A stretch of 6,491 bases of DNA from DAIDHZ01 sp965370365 (GTDB lineage: Bacteria > Chlamydiota > Chlamydiia > Chlamydiales > SM23-39). Shown here one piece after another: positions 5,335 through 6,491 of this stretch. How positions within the stretch are numbered: the first letter of the stretch is position 1; every line of letters starts with the position of its first letter. A program made the translations under genes and the position numbers. A model generated the notes under the pieces. The model did not search any database. It was not told where the DNA came from and saw only the letters and a program-made list of their open reading frames with translations. The DNA lies in contig CBDUSP010000068.1 in NCBI GenBank assembly GCA_965370365.1, forward strand, positions 1 through 6,491, written 5' to 3'.

Positions 5335-6399
5335 ATGTCGCAACAGTCAAACAATGAAACAAATAAGAAAAAAGCCCTTGAGCTTGCGATCTCTCATATC
5401 CAAAAACAATTTGGAGACGGCGCGATCATGTCTCTCGGGAAACACTCGTCTGCAGGAAAGGGCATCGATACAATTAAAACAGGCGCGATCGCTCTCGATA
5501 TTGCCCTCGGCATTGGAGGGATTCCTAGAGGACGAATCGTTGAAGTCTATGGCCCTGAATCCTCCGGAAAGTCAACCCTTGCAACACACATCGTCGCAAA
5601 TGCCCAGAAAAATGGTGGAATTGCCGCTTACATCGACGCAGAGCACGCTCTTGATCCCGCCTATGCAGCAAAAATCGGGGTCAATATCAATGATCTCATG
5701 ATCTCTCAGCCTGATAGTGGAGAAGAAGCCCTAAACATTACAGAAATGCTTGCCAGATCCAACGCAGTGGATGTCATTGTCATCGACTCTGTTGCAGCTC
5801 TTGTTCCCAGAGTAGAGCTCGAAGGGGAAATTGGGGATCAGCATATGGGTTTGCAAGCTCGAATGATGTCACAAGCACTTAGAAAGCTCACAGCAACCCT
5901 CTCAAAAAGCAACACATGCGCGATCTTTATCAACCAGATTCGTGAAAAAATTGGGGTGATGTTTGGAAATCCAGAGACGACAACAGGTGGAAAGGCCCTA
6001 AAATTCTATTCCTCCATTCGACTCGATATCCGGCGTATTGCCGGGATCAAAGGAAGTGAGGGAGCGTCCGATGTCGGCTCGCGCGTTCGGGTGAAAGTCG
6101 TAAAAAATAAATGTGCGCCGCCCTTCCAAGCAGCTGAATTTGACATCATGTTTAACGAAGGCATCTCTCATTCAGGATCTTTGGTCGATGTTGGGGTAAA
6201 CATGGAAGTTGTGGACAAAAGAGGCACATGGTTTAGCTTCCAAAACCACCGGCTTGGTCAGGGAAGAGAAGCTGCGAAAGAAGAAATTAAAACAAATCCG
6301 AAACTCGCTGCCGAGATCGAAAAAATGATCTATGCAAAACTAAATCCGAGCGCTCCCAAAAAAGAAGCTTCTCCCGAGAAAGCTGGTGCGTCTACCTAG
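5335..6399 (+). CDS. recA: RecA recombinase
   Basis: DNA-dependent ATPase that forms filaments on single-stranded DNA and drives homologous pairing and strand exchange. Its 354 residues equal the usual family length. Seen in order: basic N-terminal helix region with K-A-L-E-L-A-I-S-H-I-Q-K-Q-F-G; Walker A G-P-E-S-S-G-K-S-T (73-81, Lys79); D-A-E-H-A-L-D-P (101-108) with the catalytic Glu103; Walker B V-I-V-I-D-S-V-A-A-L (147-156); loop L1 around E-G-E-I-G-D-Q-H-M-G (163-172); F-I-N-Q-I-R-E-K-I-G-V (198-208) with the ATP-sensing Gln201; loop L2 N-P-E-T-T-T-G-G-K-A-L-K-F-Y (212-225); and the C-terminal domain ending with N-P-K-L. The tail after about residue 337 (S-A-P-K-K-E-A-S-P-E-K-A-G-A-S-T) is Ala/Lys/Pro-rich rather than the acidic tail of E. 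coli RecA. All catalytic residues I can check are present. It stands alone, with no recX visible within the 92 bases that follow. Confidence 0.98.
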   Translation: MSQQSNNETNKKKALELAISHIQKQFGDGAIMSLGKHSSAGKGIDTIKTGAIALDIALGIGGIPRGRIVEVYGPESSGKSTLATHIVANAQKNGGIAAYIDAEHALDPAYAAKIGVNINDLMISQPDSGEEALNITEMLARSNAVDVIVIDSVAALVPRVELEGEIGDQHMGLQARMMSQALRKLTATLSKSNTCAIFINQIREKIGVMFGNPETTTGGKALKFYSSIRLDIRRIAGIKGSEGASDVGSRVRVKVVKNKCAPPFQAAEFDIMFNEGISHSGSLVDVGVNMEVVDKRGTWFSFQNHRLGQGREAAKEEIKTNPKLAAEIEKMIYAKLNPSAPKKEASPEKAGAST

Positions 6400-6401
6400 G
6401 G

Positions 6402-6419
6402 AGACACTGAACAACTGCT
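6402..6419 (+). repeat. Short direct repeat, copy 2
   Basis: Second copy of the 18-base sequence at 4255-4272 (core CACTGAAcAACTGCT, 6405-6419), beginning 3 bases after the recA stop. The remaining sequence to the window end (6420-6491) shows no gene or T-tract terminator; an imperfect AATAAACT/AGTTATT inverted repeat lies at about 6470-6490 and could belong to a structure that continues beyond the edge. Confidence 0.35.
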
Positions 6420-6491
6420 TTGTCCGGGATTCGGATCAAAAGCGCCGAAAAAGTTAATTTGGAGATCGGAATAAACTAGGGTTAGTTATTG

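Noticed and set aside
5093..5701. A 202-codon plus-strand open frame crossing the glk start and the recA 5' half
   Set aside because: It overlaps two firmly identified genes out of frame, has a Ser/Leu-rich composition typical of shadow frames, and lacks any recognisable motif.

Overview
The window most likely comes from a member of the Chlamydiota outside the genus Chlamydia (a Waddlia-, Simkania- or Parachlamydia-like organism). The main clue is a pair of paralogous MOMP-like beta-barrel outer-membrane proteins with cysteine-rich mature N-termini and the shared motif C-W-D-V plus a C-terminal L-x-F/aromatic barrel end. The glucokinase, the OppA-type lipoprotein and the moderate G+C fit this. 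The assignment is an inference from protein character, not a database match.

Layout, left to right. An oligopeptide-binding lipoprotein gene (oppA-like, minus, 10-1374) ends abruptly in a C-terminal frameshift. A compact divergent promoter region (about 1375-1482) separates it from a small, very acidic protein of unknown function (plus, 1483-1662). That gene converges, with only 8 bases between stops, on the first MOMP-like gene (minus, 1671-2762). A divergent intergenic region of about 300 bases (2763-3061) holds inverted repeats and one candidate promoter. The second MOMP-like gene (plus, 3062-4168) follows and is closed by a strong rho-independent terminator (4203-4235). Then come glucokinase (glk, minus, 4287-5249) and, divergent from it across 85 bases, recA (plus, 5335-6399). 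The last 92 bases contain no gene I can support.

How the genes relate. Two genes build the outer membrane (the MOMP-like pair), one feeds peptide import (OppA), one traps glucose as glucose-6-phosphate (Glk) and one handles recombination (RecA). They do not form one operon: every adjacent pair is divergent or convergent, so each gene is probably its own transcription unit. The four plus-strand or divergent genes whose longest reading frame starts too early all have a better start chosen by a Shine-Dalgarno sequence (1483, 2762, 3062, 5335).

I see no CRISPR array, tRNA, rRNA, transposase or toxin-antitoxin pair, and no evidence of a new multi-gene system. The items most worth a second look are the oppA frameshift, which a single base would repair, the two oppositely directed promoters that share one -35 box, and the 27-base tandem duplication that doubles a cysteine-rich motif in one MOMP-like protein.
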